Origin: Halomonas gemina
GTDB lineage: Bacteria; Pseudomonadota; Gammaproteobacteria; Pseudomonadales; Halomonadaceae
DNA length: 64,000 bases
Assembly (NCBI RefSeq): GCF_023554995.1
Contig: NZ_JAMJPK010000006.1
Coordinates: 248,001 to 312,000, forward strand
Direction of reading: 5' to 3'
Of the stretch, positions 42,093 through 51,278 are shown piece after piece. The stretch's first letter is position 1, and each line of letters opens with the position of its first letter. The notes under the pieces were generated by a model. The model saw nothing but the letters and a program-made list of their open reading frames with translations, ran no database searches and had not been told where the DNA came from. The position numbers and the translations under genes were made by a program.

Positions 42093-43709
42093 ATGGAATA
42101 CGACTTCATCATCGTCGGAGCGGGGTCGGCAGGGTGTGTCCTGGCCGATCGCCTTAGCGCCTCTGGGCATAATCGCGTGCTAGTGGTCGAAGCGGGTGGG
42201 CGCGATGCTTCCCCGTGGATCAAGGTGCCGGTAGGTTTTGCGAAAACTTATTATAATCCGAAATACAACTACATGTACTATAGCGACGCACAAGCGGCGT
42301 TGGGCAATCGCAGGATTTATGCTCCTCGAGGAAAAGTTCAGGGCGGCTCTGGCTCTATCAATGCCATGATCTATGTCCGGGGGCAAGCCTCGGACTTCGA
42401 TGATTGGGAGCGTGCCGGTAACAAAGGTTGGAACTACTCTTCCCTGCTTCCCTATTTCAAGAGGCTCGAAGAACATCCTGCTGGTGACACCGAGTATCAC
42501 TCCAGTCAGGGGAAGATCGGTATTACGCAGCTGAAGGACGGTGCCCATTCGATCTGTCAGTCATATCTTCAGGGTGCTCGCGAATTTGGCTACCCGCTAA
42601 ATGAGGATTTCAATGGTGCTTCGATTGAAGGGGCAGGTATTTACGAGGCGAATATTCGTAATGGACAACGTGACTCCAGCAATACTGCCTATCTGAAGCC
42701 TGCCTTGTCACGATCGAATCTCGATTTGAAGCGGGTTTGTCAGGTGGAGAGAATTCTCCTAGACGACGACCGTCATGCTACGGGAGTCGAATATCGCGTC
42801 GAAGGGGGTACAAGAATTGTTACGGCTAAGCGCGAGGTTATTCTCTGCGCTGGTGCGGTAGATTCCCCCAAGATTCTGCAACTTTCCGGTATCGGAGATG
42901 CCGAGCTCCTGGCAAGGGTAGGTATCAAGCTAGGCTTACACTCACCAGCGGTAGGAAAAAATCTCCAGGACCATTTGGCTGTCAGCTACTATTATCGGGC
43001 CAATCGAAGAACTCTGAATGACGATTTTTCCTCTTTCTGGGGTAAAGTCAAAGCAGGCATACAGTATTTGGTAAATCGCAGCGGCCCTCTGGGAATGAGT
43101 GTTAACCAGGCGGGTGGGTTCTTCAAGGGGCGGGAGCAGGAAACGCAGCCAAATATCCAGCTCTACTTCAATCCTATGTCTTACCAGATACCCAGCAACC
43201 CGAATGCCAAGCTGTCACCAGAGCCTTACTCTGGTTTTGTGCTGGCGTTCAATTCCTGCCGCCCAACGAGTCGTGGTAAAGTTGAAATTTCATCTTCTGA
43301 CCCGACTGTTCCACCGGCGATTTGCCCCAACTATCTCAGCACGCAAAGGGACGTGGATGAGGCTATACAAGGGAGCAAACTGATCAGAAAACTGATGAGA
43401 GCAAAGGGATTGCAGGCGATCACGGAGGCTGAAGTAGCACCAGGCGCGGACGTTAACGACGAGGAGAGTATGCTGGAGTATTTTCGTGCTAACGCAGGCT
43501 CTATCTATCACCTTTGTGGTACCTGCACCATGGGACCGGATCCGGATAAGGCGGTTGTGGACAGTCGCCTGAGGGTACATGGTATTACGGGGCTGAGAGT
43601 GATTGATGCCTCAATTTTTCCCAACATTACCTCCGGCAACCTCAATGCCCCTGTGATGATGGTAGCCGAAAAGGGCGCTGAGCTGGTATTGGAAGATCAC
43701 GACACCTGA
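42093..43709 (+). CDS. GMC-family FAD oxidoreductase (choline/alcohol dehydrogenase-like)
   Basis: 538 residues. FAD motif FIIVGAGSAGCVLADRLSAS with VVEAGG, GMC signature 1 GKVQGGSGSINAMIYVRGQA, signature 2 GAVDSPKILQLSGIG, and the C-terminal active-site pair in SIYHLCGTCTMG and NITSGNLNAPVMMVAEKGAE. Same length class as BetA-type dehydrogenases. It oxidises an alcohol to an aldehyde, the expected substrate of the AldA-like enzyme. ATG 42093 is used rather than GTG 42090. Confidence 0.9.
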   Translation: MEYDFIIVGAGSAGCVLADRLSASGHNRVLVVEAGGRDASPWIKVPVGFAKTYYNPKYNYMYYSDAQAALGNRRIYAPRGKVQGGSGSINAMIYVRGQASDFDDWERAGNKGWNYSSLLPYFKRLEEHPAGDTEYHSSQGKIGITQLKDGAHSICQSYLQGAREFGYPLNEDFNGASIEGAGIYEANIRNGQRDSSNTAYLKPALSRSNLDLKRVCQVERILLDDDRHATGVEYRVEGGTRIVTAKREVILCAGAVDSPKILQLSGIGDAELLARVGIKLGLHSPAVGKNLQDHLAVSYYYRANRRTLNDDFSSFWGKVKAGIQYLVNRSGPLGMSVNQAGGFFKGREQETQPNIQLYFNPMSYQIPSNPNAKLSPEPYSGFVLAFNSCRPTSRGKVEISSSDPTVPPAICPNYLSTQRDVDEAIQGSKLIRKLMRAKGLQAITEAEVAPGADVNDEESMLEYFRANAGSIYHLCGTCTMGPDPDKAVVDSRLRVHGITGLRVIDASIFPNITSGNLNAPVMMVAEKGAELVLEDHDT

Positions 43710-43813
43710 GGGGCGAATGGCGTAGACTACCCTTGATCGACAAGGCCTGTTGAAGGCAAGAACGTCAAGGCCCGTCGGCCTCCGCTTACACGTTTTGGAG
43801 CGTCATCCTGATC

Positions 43814-44569
43814 ATGAATTCTGAAAAGACCAAGGCACCAGCGGTCGATCATAGCGTCATGATCCTGGACCTTCTTGCCGCATCGTCCTATCCGTTGACC
43901 TTGTCTGAAATCTGCGAAGATACTGGTATTGCGCCTGCAACGGGTCATCGAGTCATCAACTCCCTTTTGCATCACCAACTGGTTGCACAGGATCCTGGCA
44001 GGAAAAAGTCATACTGCATCGGGTCCAGGATATTCCAGATATCATCTACTATCTACAATAAACAGAGTGTGATACCATTTTTTTACCCAATTGCTGAAAT
44101 TCTCAAGAATGAAATTCATAAGTCTATTTTCTTGAGTGTGCCTATCGGAAGCAAGGTGGTTGTCGTGTCCAAGGTGGATAGCTCATCTAATAATAACTTT
44201 AGCATCTACATTGGTAAGACCATGGGGTTTAATGAGGCGGCTGCCGGGAAGGCGATACTTGCCATGCGCCCTGAGGCATCGTGGAAATATTACCTTGAAA
44301 AAGAACTGTGTCTAGCACGAGAAGGCAATAGCTATGAAGGCCTCATGTCAGAGCTTCAACGGACGCGTCGCCTTGGCTACGCGACCTCGTCAGGAGAGAC
44401 ACAGAAGGGTATGAACTGTTTAGCAACACCGGTTCTAAACTTTCGCAACGAGCCCATTGCGGCAATCAGTGCAGCAATCAGCAGTGACTTCTTGAGTGCT
44501 CAGGATGCCCGTGATTACTCAAAATTTCTCGTTCAGGCTGCTCGCCAGCTATCATCCCGTGTTATTTGA
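43814..44569 (+). CDS. IclR-family transcriptional regulator
   Basis: 251 residues. N-terminal winged helix (LAASSYPLTLSEICEDTGIA, then PATGHRVINSLLHHQLV) and the IclR effector domain with AAAGKAILAM and the end segment CLATPVLNFRNEPIAAISAA. It lies 104 bases after the GMC gene and directly before a LysR gene. It is the best candidate ligand of the palindrome at 39057-39084. Confidence 0.9.
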   Translation: MNSEKTKAPAVDHSVMILDLLAASSYPLTLSEICEDTGIAPATGHRVINSLLHHQLVAQDPGRKKSYCIGSRIFQISSTIYNKQSVIPFFYPIAEILKNEIHKSIFLSVPIGSKVVVVSKVDSSSNNNFSIYIGKTMGFNEAAAGKAILAMRPEASWKYYLEKELCLAREGNSYEGLMSELQRTRRLGYATSSGETQKGMNCLATPVLNFRNEPIAAISAAISSDFLSAQDARDYSKFLVQAARQLSSRVI

Positions 44570-44574
44570 TAACC

Positions 44575-45492
44575 ATGCTTACACCCCTGCCACTTAACAA
44601 GCTTCCTCCACTGAGCTCTCTGAGAGGGTTTGAAGCCGCAGCTCGTCTGCAAAATCTTCGTGCAGCTGCTGAGGAACTGCATCTGACTCACCCTGCTATT
44701 GCCAACCAGATTCAGCGCCTTGAGGAGAGCCTGGGCGTCAAGCTGTTTGAACGCCAGGGGCGTCATGTCGTTCTGACGGAAGCGGGCCATCGCTTTTATC
44801 CTCATGTACGAGAAGCCATCTCGACCCTGATCAATGGTGCCGAAGCGGCTCGCCAGTTGCATCATGCTGACCCACTCCGCATGCAGGTCTACGTCACCAC
44901 ATCTATACGCTGGTTGGCGCCTCGTCTTGTCCATTTTTATGAAAGTCATCCTGACGTAGAATTACAGGTGATGACTTATAGTGTGGGTTGGGAGTTCGAT
45001 GAAGCCAACGCCGATATTGCTATTATATATCGTGATAAGCCTCTCCCTTCACACCTTCATTGGGTGCCCTTGTTTCCCTCTCAGATTTTCCCGGTTTGTA
45101 GTCCGGACATGGTGAAGGCGCTTGCTCCTTCTTTGCCCTTGGAGGAACTGATGAACTACCCACTCATCGAAGTCTATACAGAAAGCTGGAGCTGGGAGAG
45201 CTGGTTCAGCGCACTATCGCCATCGCTGCCGACATACGAGTCTGATTTTCCTCGAGGGAAAATTGTCGTTGATACCTTGGCTGCTGCTCTCGAGATGGCC
45301 GAGAGAGGTGAAGGGGTGGCACTTGTCAATGGTCCCTTTGCCGATGACGCTCTTGCTGAAGGTCGCTTGATCAATCCTGCAAATCAGGTAAACGAGTCTC
45401 AAGGTGAATGGGGTATCGTATGCCATAAGGATATTGCCTTCAACAGAAGGACCAGCTCCCTCATCAGTTGGCTTGCTTCTCAAACCTCCTGA
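44575..45492 (+). CDS. LysR-family regulator (GcvA-like)
   Basis: 305 residues from ATG 44575 (MLTPLPLNKLPPLSSLRGFE), five bases after the IclR stop. Helix-turn-helix ELHLTHPAIANQIQRLEESL and a GcvA-type effector domain. A tandem IclR-LysR pair in one transcription unit is uncommon and suggests two-signal control of the surrounding catabolic genes, or that the LysR serves the HIBADH/ALDH genes downstream. Confidence 0.88.
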   Translation: MLTPLPLNKLPPLSSLRGFEAAARLQNLRAAAEELHLTHPAIANQIQRLEESLGVKLFERQGRHVVLTEAGHRFYPHVREAISTLINGAEAARQLHHADPLRMQVYVTTSIRWLAPRLVHFYESHPDVELQVMTYSVGWEFDEANADIAIIYRDKPLPSHLHWVPLFPSQIFPVCSPDMVKALAPSLPLEELMNYPLIEVYTESWSWESWFSALSPSLPTYESDFPRGKIVVDTLAAALEMAERGEGVALVNGPFADDALAEGRLINPANQVNESQGEWGIVCHKDIAFNRRTSSLISWLASQTS

Positions 45493-45498
45493 TCTATC

Positions 45499-45544
45499 AA
45501 AGTTTTTTCGGTTCTCATTAATTAGGAGATAAAGTTTTTTTCGG
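45499..45544 (+). repeat. Direct repeat in the promoter region of the HIBADH-like gene
   Basis: AAAGTTTTTTCGG (45499-45511) and AAAGTTTTTTTCGG (45531-45544) begin 32 bases apart, three helical turns, between the LysR stop and the next gene. It is a possible binding pair for the adjacent regulator. No gene is seen in 45493-45762. Confidence 0.4.
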
Positions 45545-45762
45545 CATTGTCATGTCAGGAAGAGTTTATTTTCGGCCATCTAAAGGGATTTTACCAATAC
45601 CAAAAAAAACGTGAATTGTCTTGGCGCCCTGTCTTCCATAGCCTTCCTTCGTATCGGCTTGACAGCGACAAGGCTTGAGAAATTTCTACTTCGAATTTCT
45701 CTTCGTGTTGTCTGTGATGAAGCGCGATCCGCCGAACGTGAATCTGGATGGGAAGGCAGCAC

Positions 45763-46740
45763 ATGAAAATCGGTTTTGTAGGTCTCGGAAACGTGGGGGG
45801 CAAGCTTGCAGCCAGTCTGCTCCGTAATGGTCATGATGTGACAGTCCGTGATCTGGATCCTCAGCTCGTACAGACCTTCATCGATCAAGGTGCTTCCCGA
45901 GCCGACTCTCCCAGGGCGCTTGCAGAAGCCTGCGACCTGATCATCACCTGTCTTCCGTCACCAGCAGCCTGCAGCGCCGTGATGGAAGCCGAGGATGGCA
46001 TCATTGCCGGGCTTTCGGAGGGCAAGGTATGGCTCGAGATGAGTACCACCGACGACAAGGAACTCATCCGCATTGCCGATAGAGTGCACGAGACTGGCGC
46101 CATGGCCATGGAGACGCCGGTATCCGGTGGCTGTCATCGTGCCGCCACCGGCAACATCTCGATCTTTGCCGGGGGTGACCGAGCTACGTTTGACCGTGTG
46201 CTACCGGTGCTGACCACACTTGGTCGCCGTGTCCTGCATACTGGACCGCTGGGCTCGGCCTCGGTGCTCAAGGTCCTGACCAACTATCTGGCAACCGCCA
46301 ACCTGTGTTCCCTTGCCGAGGCCCTGACCGTGGCGCGTAAGGCCGGTATGGACATGAATACGACGTATGAGGCGATTCGCATCTCCTCGGGAAATTCCTT
46401 CGTTCATGAGACAGAGTCTCAGGTCATCCTTAACGGCAGTCGTAATATCAGTTTCACCATGGATCTTGTCCTCAAGGATGTTGGCCTCTTCGACTCACTG
46501 GCCAGGAGTCTGGATATCCCGCTGGAAATCTCACCCTTGCTACTGGATATCTTCCATGACGGCCAGGAAGCCTTTGGTGCCCGGGAGTGGTCTTCCAATA
46601 TCATCCGCCGTCTCGAGGAGCGTTGTGATATCAAGGTGCTTGGCGAGGGGTTTCCTGCCGAGCTGACCGACGACGAGCCGGAAGAGGTTGGACACGAAGT
46701 CCACGTAAGAACTCAGCAGGCCACAGAAGCGTCGCGCTGA
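45763..46740 (+). CDS. NAD(P)-dependent 3-hydroxyisobutyrate dehydrogenase-family oxidoreductase
   Basis: 325 residues from ATG 45763 with GGAAGG upstream. Beta-hydroxyacid dehydrogenase pattern: KIGFVGLGNVGGKLAASLLR, substrate loop ETPVSGGCHRAATGNISIFA, and the catalytic Lys in SASVLKVLTNYLATAN. A C-terminal acidic tail of about 25 residues (LTDDEPEEVGHEVHVRT) is extra. Members oxidise 3-hydroxyacids (3-hydroxyisobutyrate, tartronate semialdehyde, 3-sulfolactaldehyde and others); which one applies cannot be told here. It precedes a second ALDH gene on the same strand. Confidence 0.87.
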   Translation: MKIGFVGLGNVGGKLAASLLRNGHDVTVRDLDPQLVQTFIDQGASRADSPRALAEACDLIITCLPSPAACSAVMEAEDGIIAGLSEGKVWLEMSTTDDKELIRIADRVHETGAMAMETPVSGGCHRAATGNISIFAGGDRATFDRVLPVLTTLGRRVLHTGPLGSASVLKVLTNYLATANLCSLAEALTVARKAGMDMNTTYEAIRISSGNSFVHETESQVILNGSRNISFTMDLVLKDVGLFDSLARSLDIPLEISPLLLDIFHDGQEAFGAREWSSNIIRRLEERCDIKVLGEGFPAELTDDEPEEVGHEVHVRTQQATEASR

Positions 46741-46870
46741 GGTTCCGCGACAGGGCTGACTTCTTGCCCTTACCTGACACAAGCTGTCGTTTTTTCGATC
46801 CACGGTACGAGCGGAAAGGAACGCAACGTAGCGTCTTCCACCTCGCGCCCAGCGTCATCGGAGGTCGCGC

Positions 46871-48292
46871 ATGCAACATAGAGACCATTTCTATCTCAAC
46901 GGCCAATGGCAGGTCCCTATCAGCAGCGAACGTATGGAGGTGCTGGATCCGGCCACCGAAACGCTCTGTGCTTCCGTACCTCGCGCAGGCTCGGAGGATG
47001 TCGAGAGGGCCATCTCGGCAGCGCGTGAAGCGTTCCCCGCCTGGGCAGCCACACCGGCACAACGTCGCTACGAGCTGCTGATGGCTGCCGCGGACGAGAT
47101 GCAGCGCCGCTACGATGAGCTTTGCGATGTCCACATCATGACCCTGGGCAGCCCGGTCCAGGTAACTGGAGCCATCCATGTGGATGGTCCTATCGAAGGC
47201 ATGCGCTACTACGCGGAACGTGCCTTCAGGATGGAGCAGGTCGAACGCAAGGAAGGCGTCGCCATCGTTCGTGAGCCTATCGGCGTCTGCTCCCTGATCA
47301 ATCCCTGGAACTATCCATTGCACCAGCTCATCGGCAAGCTGGCGCCCGCCCTGGCGGCAGGCTGCACCGTGGTGGCCAAGCCCGCGGAGCAGACACCCTT
47401 GCAGGACTTCATCATGGCCGAAATCTTTGACAGTGTCGGGGTGCCGCCGGGTGTCTTCAATCTGGTGACCGGCGTGGGGAGCGAAATTGGCCCGGTCATG
47501 GCGGGCCATCCGGACGTGGATATGGTCTCCTTCACCGGGTCCACCGCGGCCGGTATAAAGGTAGCGGAAAACGCGGCGCCAGGCGTCAAGCGAGTCTGTC
47601 AGGAGCTTGGCGGGAAGTCCCCGCTGTTGATCACCGAAGAGGCAGACATCAACGCGGCGGTCCGCCTGGGCGTGGAAAACGTGATGGCCAATACCGGACA
47701 GACCTGCGATGCCCTGACACGTATGCTGGTACCGAGGTCGCAACTTCAGAAAGCCGCCACCCTGGCCGGCGAAATCGCAAGGGAACAGGTGGTCGGTGAT
47801 CCCGGGGATAAGCGAACGACGATGGGACCCTTGGTTTCTCGCCGCCAGAAGGATACTGTACTGCGGTTCATTCGAAGAGGCCTGGAAGAGGGCGCCACCT
47901 TAATCGAAGGGGGAGCGCAGGAGCCCGAAGGGCTCTCCCGGGGCTACTATGTTCGCCCCACCATCTTCAGCGATGTGCACAATGACATGGCAATCGCTCG
48001 CGAAGAAATCTTTGGTCCGGTGCTGTGCATCATTGCGTACGACACGCTGGAGGAAGCGATCGAGATTGCCAATGACTCGGATTATGGACTTTCCTCGGCG
48101 GTGTTCGCCCGCAGCGTCGATGATGCACTTCCCATCGCTCGACGCCTGAAGGCTGGCCAGTGTTATCTTCAGGGCGCGGAATTCTCGTTCGATGCCCCCT
48201 TCGGCGGCTACAAGCTATCGGGTAACGGTCGCGAGTGGGGGGACGAGGGCCTTCTCGAGTACGCCGAGACCAAGGCGCTACTCGGCGCCTGA
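46871..48292 (+). CDS. Aldehyde dehydrogenase family protein
   Basis: 473 residues. Catalytic Glu245 (ELGGKSP) and Cys279 (NTGQTC), cofactor-binding INPWNYPLHQLIGKLAPALA and FTGSTAAG segments, and FGPVLCIIAYDTLEEAIEIA near the C-terminus. It is distinct from the AldA-like enzyme at 39158, and belongs to the broad succinate-semialdehyde/betaine-aldehyde type group. It follows the HIBADH-like gene by 130 bases and is followed by a terminator-like hairpin, then by the OpuC transporter. A role in a betaine or amino-aldehyde pathway is possible. Confidence 0.88.
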   Translation: MQHRDHFYLNGQWQVPISSERMEVLDPATETLCASVPRAGSEDVERAISAAREAFPAWAATPAQRRYELLMAAADEMQRRYDELCDVHIMTLGSPVQVTGAIHVDGPIEGMRYYAERAFRMEQVERKEGVAIVREPIGVCSLINPWNYPLHQLIGKLAPALAAGCTVVAKPAEQTPLQDFIMAEIFDSVGVPPGVFNLVTGVGSEIGPVMAGHPDVDMVSFTGSTAAGIKVAENAAPGVKRVCQELGGKSPLLITEEADINAAVRLGVENVMANTGQTCDALTRMLVPRSQLQKAATLAGEIAREQVVGDPGDKRTTMGPLVSRRQKDTVLRFIRRGLEEGATLIEGGAQEPEGLSRGYYVRPTIFSDVHNDMAIAREEIFGPVLCIIAYDTLEEAIEIANDSDYGLSSAVFARSVDDALPIARRLKAGQCYLQGAEFSFDAPFGGYKLSGNGREWGDEGLLEYAETKALLGA

Positions 48293-48365
48293 TACCTCGG
48301 CGCTGTCTGACACGCTCCCCCTCCGCGGGGAGCGAACGATCGCCAACAACCTCGTGGTGAAAGGG

Positions 48366-48394
48366 AAGGGCGGTGTCGTTACCACACCGCCCTT
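48366..48394 (+). terminator. Hairpin after the aldehyde dehydrogenase gene
   Basis: AAGGGCGGTGT pairs with ACACCGCCCTT (11 bp) around CGTTACC, 74 bases after the stop. GAAACG follows instead of a U-tract. The rest of 48395-48626 is GC-rich with no recognisable gene; it must contain the promoter of the transporter operon. Confidence 0.6.
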
Positions 48395-48626
48395 GAAACG
48401 TTGCCGACACCTCCTTTCCCTCGGTTTTCGTCACGCCTTCATTGCTTGCCCTTTTCACGGCGACCGGGAGCGATCGCCGTGCGTCTGTCCGAACCGGCCA
48501 GGCGCGAGCGTCGACGTTCATGCCCCGCCAAAGTACTGGAAAGCTACGGTGGCCAAGCATCTCGCCATGCAACAGTAGCGAGCCATGCGTATGGCGCACG
48601 ACCCTTCGATCAAGAGGAGAGTTGAC

Positions 48627-49292
48627 TTGGAACTGATTCAGTACGCACTGGACAACCTCGACCTGCTGGTCACGCGCACCCTGGAGCACATCTCGCTGGT
48701 CGGCGTGGCCGTCGGCATCGCCACCCTGACCGGTGTACCGATCGGTATCGCCATCACCAAGAACGAGCGTGCCGCCAAGAGCGTGCTCTACGCCGCCTCG
48801 ATCATCGTCACCATTCCGTCGATTGCGCTGTTTGGCATCATGATCCCGGTGCTCTCGCTGATCGGCCAGGGCATCGGCTACCTGCCCGCGGTGATCGCCG
48901 TGCTGCTCTACTCCCAGCTGCCGATCATCCGCAACACCTATACCGCCATCAACAACGTCGATCCGGCGCTGCGCGAAGCGGCCCGGGGGATCGGCATGAG
49001 CCCCAACCAGCGCCTGCGCTTCGTGGAGATTCCGCTGGCGGTGCCGGTGATCATGGCCGGCGTGCGCATCGCCGTGGTGCTCAACATCGGGGTGATGGCG
49101 ATCGCCGCCTACATCGGCGCCGGGGGCCTGGGCACCTTCATCAGCCGCGGCATCTCGCAGTCCGACCCGCGCCAGCTGATCGTCGGCGCCGTGGCGGTGA
49201 GCCTGCTGGCGATCATCGTCGACTACACCCTGCTCTTCGTGCAGAAGCGCCTGACGCCCCGCGGCATGGAGCTCGACGCCTCCACCGCCTGA
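48627..49292 (+). CDS. Betaine/choline-type ABC transporter permease (OpuCB/YehW family)
   Basis: 221 residues from a TTG start at 48627 with AGAGGAGA six bases upstream; an in-frame ATG at 48585 adds a non-family leader and has no site. Membrane permease with the OpuC-family core: PSIALFGIMIPVLSLIGQGI, the EAA-like loop DPALREAARGIGMSPNQRLR and AYIGAGGLGTFISRGISQSD. It forms the channel of an importer for glycine betaine, choline, carnitine or similar compatible solutes. First gene of a four-gene operon. Confidence 0.88.
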   Translation: MELIQYALDNLDLLVTRTLEHISLVGVAVGIATLTGVPIGIAITKNERAAKSVLYAASIIVTIPSIALFGIMIPVLSLIGQGIGYLPAVIAVLLYSQLPIIRNTYTAINNVDPALREAARGIGMSPNQRLRFVEIPLAVPVIMAGVRIAVVLNIGVMAIAAYIGAGGLGTFISRGISQSDPRQLIVGAVAVSLLAIIVDYTLLFVQKRLTPRGMELDASTA

Positions 49293-49331
49293 TCGCGAGC
49301 CTCTGACGACCGAGACGACAAGGACACCCGA

Positions 49332-50492
49332 ATGATCCAACTCGATAACCTGACCAAGGTCTTCGACACGCCCGAGGGCGCCGTGGTCGCCGCCGACCAC
49401 ATCAGCCTGGAGGTGCCCAGCGGCGAGATCTGCATCCTGCTCGGCCCCTCGGGCTGCGGCAAGACCACCACCCTGAAGATGATCAACCGCATCGTGACGC
49501 CGACCTCCGGCAAGGTGTTCATCAGCGGGGAGGACACCACCGACATGAATACCCAGGATCTGCGCCGCAATATCGGCTATGTGATCCAGCAGATCGGCCT
49601 GTTCCCCAACATGACCATCGAGGAGAACATCACGATCGTGCCCAAGCTGCTGGGCTGGGACAAGGCCAAGTACAAGGCGCGGGCCCGGGAGATGATGGCG
49701 ATGATCTCCATGGAGCCCGACGCCTTCCTCAAGCGCTTCCCCAGTGAGCTCTCCGGCGGCCAACAGCAGCGCATCGGGGTGGCCCGCGCGCTCGCCGCCG
49801 ACCCCCCGGTGATGCTGATGGACGAGCCCTTCGGGGCCATCGACCCCATCAACCGGGCGGTGATCCAGGACGAGTTCCTCAAGATGCAGCAGGAACTCAA
49901 CAAGACCATCATGTTCGTCAGCCACGACATCGACGAGGCGATCAAGATGGGCGATCGGGTGGCGATATTCCGCGAGGGCAAGCTGGTGCAGCACTCCTCG
50001 CCCGACGACCTGCTGGCCGCGCCGAAGAACGCCTTCGTCGAATCCTTCCTGGGCGAGGACCGCGCGCTCAAGCGCCTCAACCTGGTCAAGGTCGAGGAGG
50101 TGGTCTCCGACGAGATCGCCACCGTTTCGCCCGGCGACACCCTGGAGACGGCACTCGCGCGTATCGAGGATTACGGCTACCAGAACGCCATCCTGATGGT
50201 GAACGACCGGCGCCAGCCGGTGGGCCTGATCACCCGGGCCAAGGCGCGCACCACCAAGGGCTACTGCCGCGACCACTTCGAGAGCGTGCCGGGGACCGTG
50301 ACCCTGGATGACGACCTGCGCAAGGTCGCCTCACTGATGTTTTCACAGGACGCCACCTGGCTACCCTGCGTAGATGATCAGGGACGGGTCTGCGGCCAGA
50401 TCACCCAGCGCGCCATGACGCACCACCTGGGGTCGCGCTTCCGCGCCCGCGAGGCCGCCGCCCGGAAACCCGACAGCGCCGTCAAGGAGTGA
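49332..50492 (+). CDS. Betaine/choline-type ABC transporter ATPase with CBS domains (OpuCA family)
   Basis: 386 residues. Walker A is GPSGCGKTT, the signature is [20 protein letters not shown] and Walker B is VMLMDEPFGAIDP. Two C-terminal CBS motifs (about residues 255-375, SPGDTLETALARIEDYGYQN and VASLMFSQDATWLPCVDDQG) are those of OpuCA, where they sense ionic strength or nucleotides and gate transport. It energises the OpuC-type importer. Confidence 0.92.
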   Translation: MIQLDNLTKVFDTPEGAVVAADHISLEVPSGEICILLGPSGCGKTTTLKMINRIVTPTSGKVFISGEDTTDMNTQDLRRNIGYVIQQIGLFPNMTIEENITIVPKLLGWDKAKYKARAREMMAMISMEPDAFLKRFPSELSGGQQQRIGVARALAADPPVMLMDEPFGAIDPINRAVIQDEFLKMQQELNKTIMFVSHDIDEAIKMGDRVAIFREGKLVQHSSPDDLLAAPKNAFVESFLGEDRALKRLNLVKVEEVVSDEIATVSPGDTLETALARIEDYGYQNAILMVNDRRQPVGLITRAKARTTKGYCRDHFESVPGTVTLDDDLRKVASLMFSQDATWLPCVDDQGRVCGQITQRAMTHHLGSRFRAREAAARKPDSAVKE

Positions 50493-50496
50493 GCCG

Positions 50497-51228
50497 ATGC
50501 CGATCCAGAGCCTGAACGGGGCCCTGCGCGCACTCCTGCTGGTGGCGATCTTCTTCGCCGGGGTATGGAGCCAATCGAGCGGGGTCATCGAAGACTTCCT
50601 GTGGTACCTGCCCGATGTGCAGTACCTGGCCATCCAGCACCTGTGGCTGACGGCGATCTCCGGCGGCCTGGCGATCCTGGTGGCCATCCCGCTGGGCATC
50701 GTGCTGTCGCGCCCCAGCATGGCGCGCTGGGCGGAATCGCTGATGCAGGTGCTCAACGTCGGCACCACCATCCCCACGCTGGCGGTGCTGGCCCTCTCCA
50801 TGAGTTTCCTGGGCATCGGCGCGGTACCGGCGATCTTCGGGCTGTTCGTCGCCACCCTGCTGCCCATCACCCGCAACACCTATGCCGGACTCAAGGGCGT
50901 GGACCCCGCGCTGATGGAGGCCGCCGCCGGCATCGGCATGTCGTCGACCCAGCGGCTGATGCGGGTGGAGCTGCCCAATGCCCTCTACGTGATCTTCGCC
51001 GGCATGCGCACCGCCCTGACCATCAACGTGGGCACCGTGCCGCTGGCCTTCCTGATCGGCGCCGGGGGCTTGGGTGAACTGATCTTCACCGGCATCGACC
51101 TGTACGACCCGGTGATGATGCTGTCCGGCGCCATTCCCACCGCGCTGCTGGCGATCGTCGTCGATGCCCTGATCGCCACCGTCGCGTTTCTGGTGGTGCC
51201 ACGCGGGGTCAACCCGTCACGTGCCTGA
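50497..51228 (+). CDS. Betaine/choline-type ABC transporter permease (OpuCD/YehY family)
   Basis: 243 residues, beginning four bases after the ATPase stop. OpuC permease segments: ATLLPITRNTYAGLKGVDPA, LMEAAAGIGMSSTQRLMRVE and GAGGLGELIFTGIDLYDPVM. It pairs with the product of 48627 in the inner membrane. Confidence 0.9.
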   Translation: MPIQSLNGALRALLLVAIFFAGVWSQSSGVIEDFLWYLPDVQYLAIQHLWLTAISGGLAILVAIPLGIVLSRPSMARWAESLMQVLNVGTTIPTLAVLALSMSFLGIGAVPAIFGLFVATLLPITRNTYAGLKGVDPALMEAAAGIGMSSTQRLMRVELPNALYVIFAGMRTALTINVGTVPLAFLIGAGGLGELIFTGIDLYDPVMMLSGAIPTALLAIVVDALIATVAFLVVPRGVNPSRA

Positions 51229-51278
51229 CCGCTCGTGCCAGGCCACACCATCCACTCGCAAGACAAGGAGAAACCTCC

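Noticed and set aside
48030..50276. A 748-codon minus-strand frame opposite the ALDH and OpuC genes
   Set aside because: It spans several well-supported plus-strand genes and intergenic regions and encodes low-complexity sequence.
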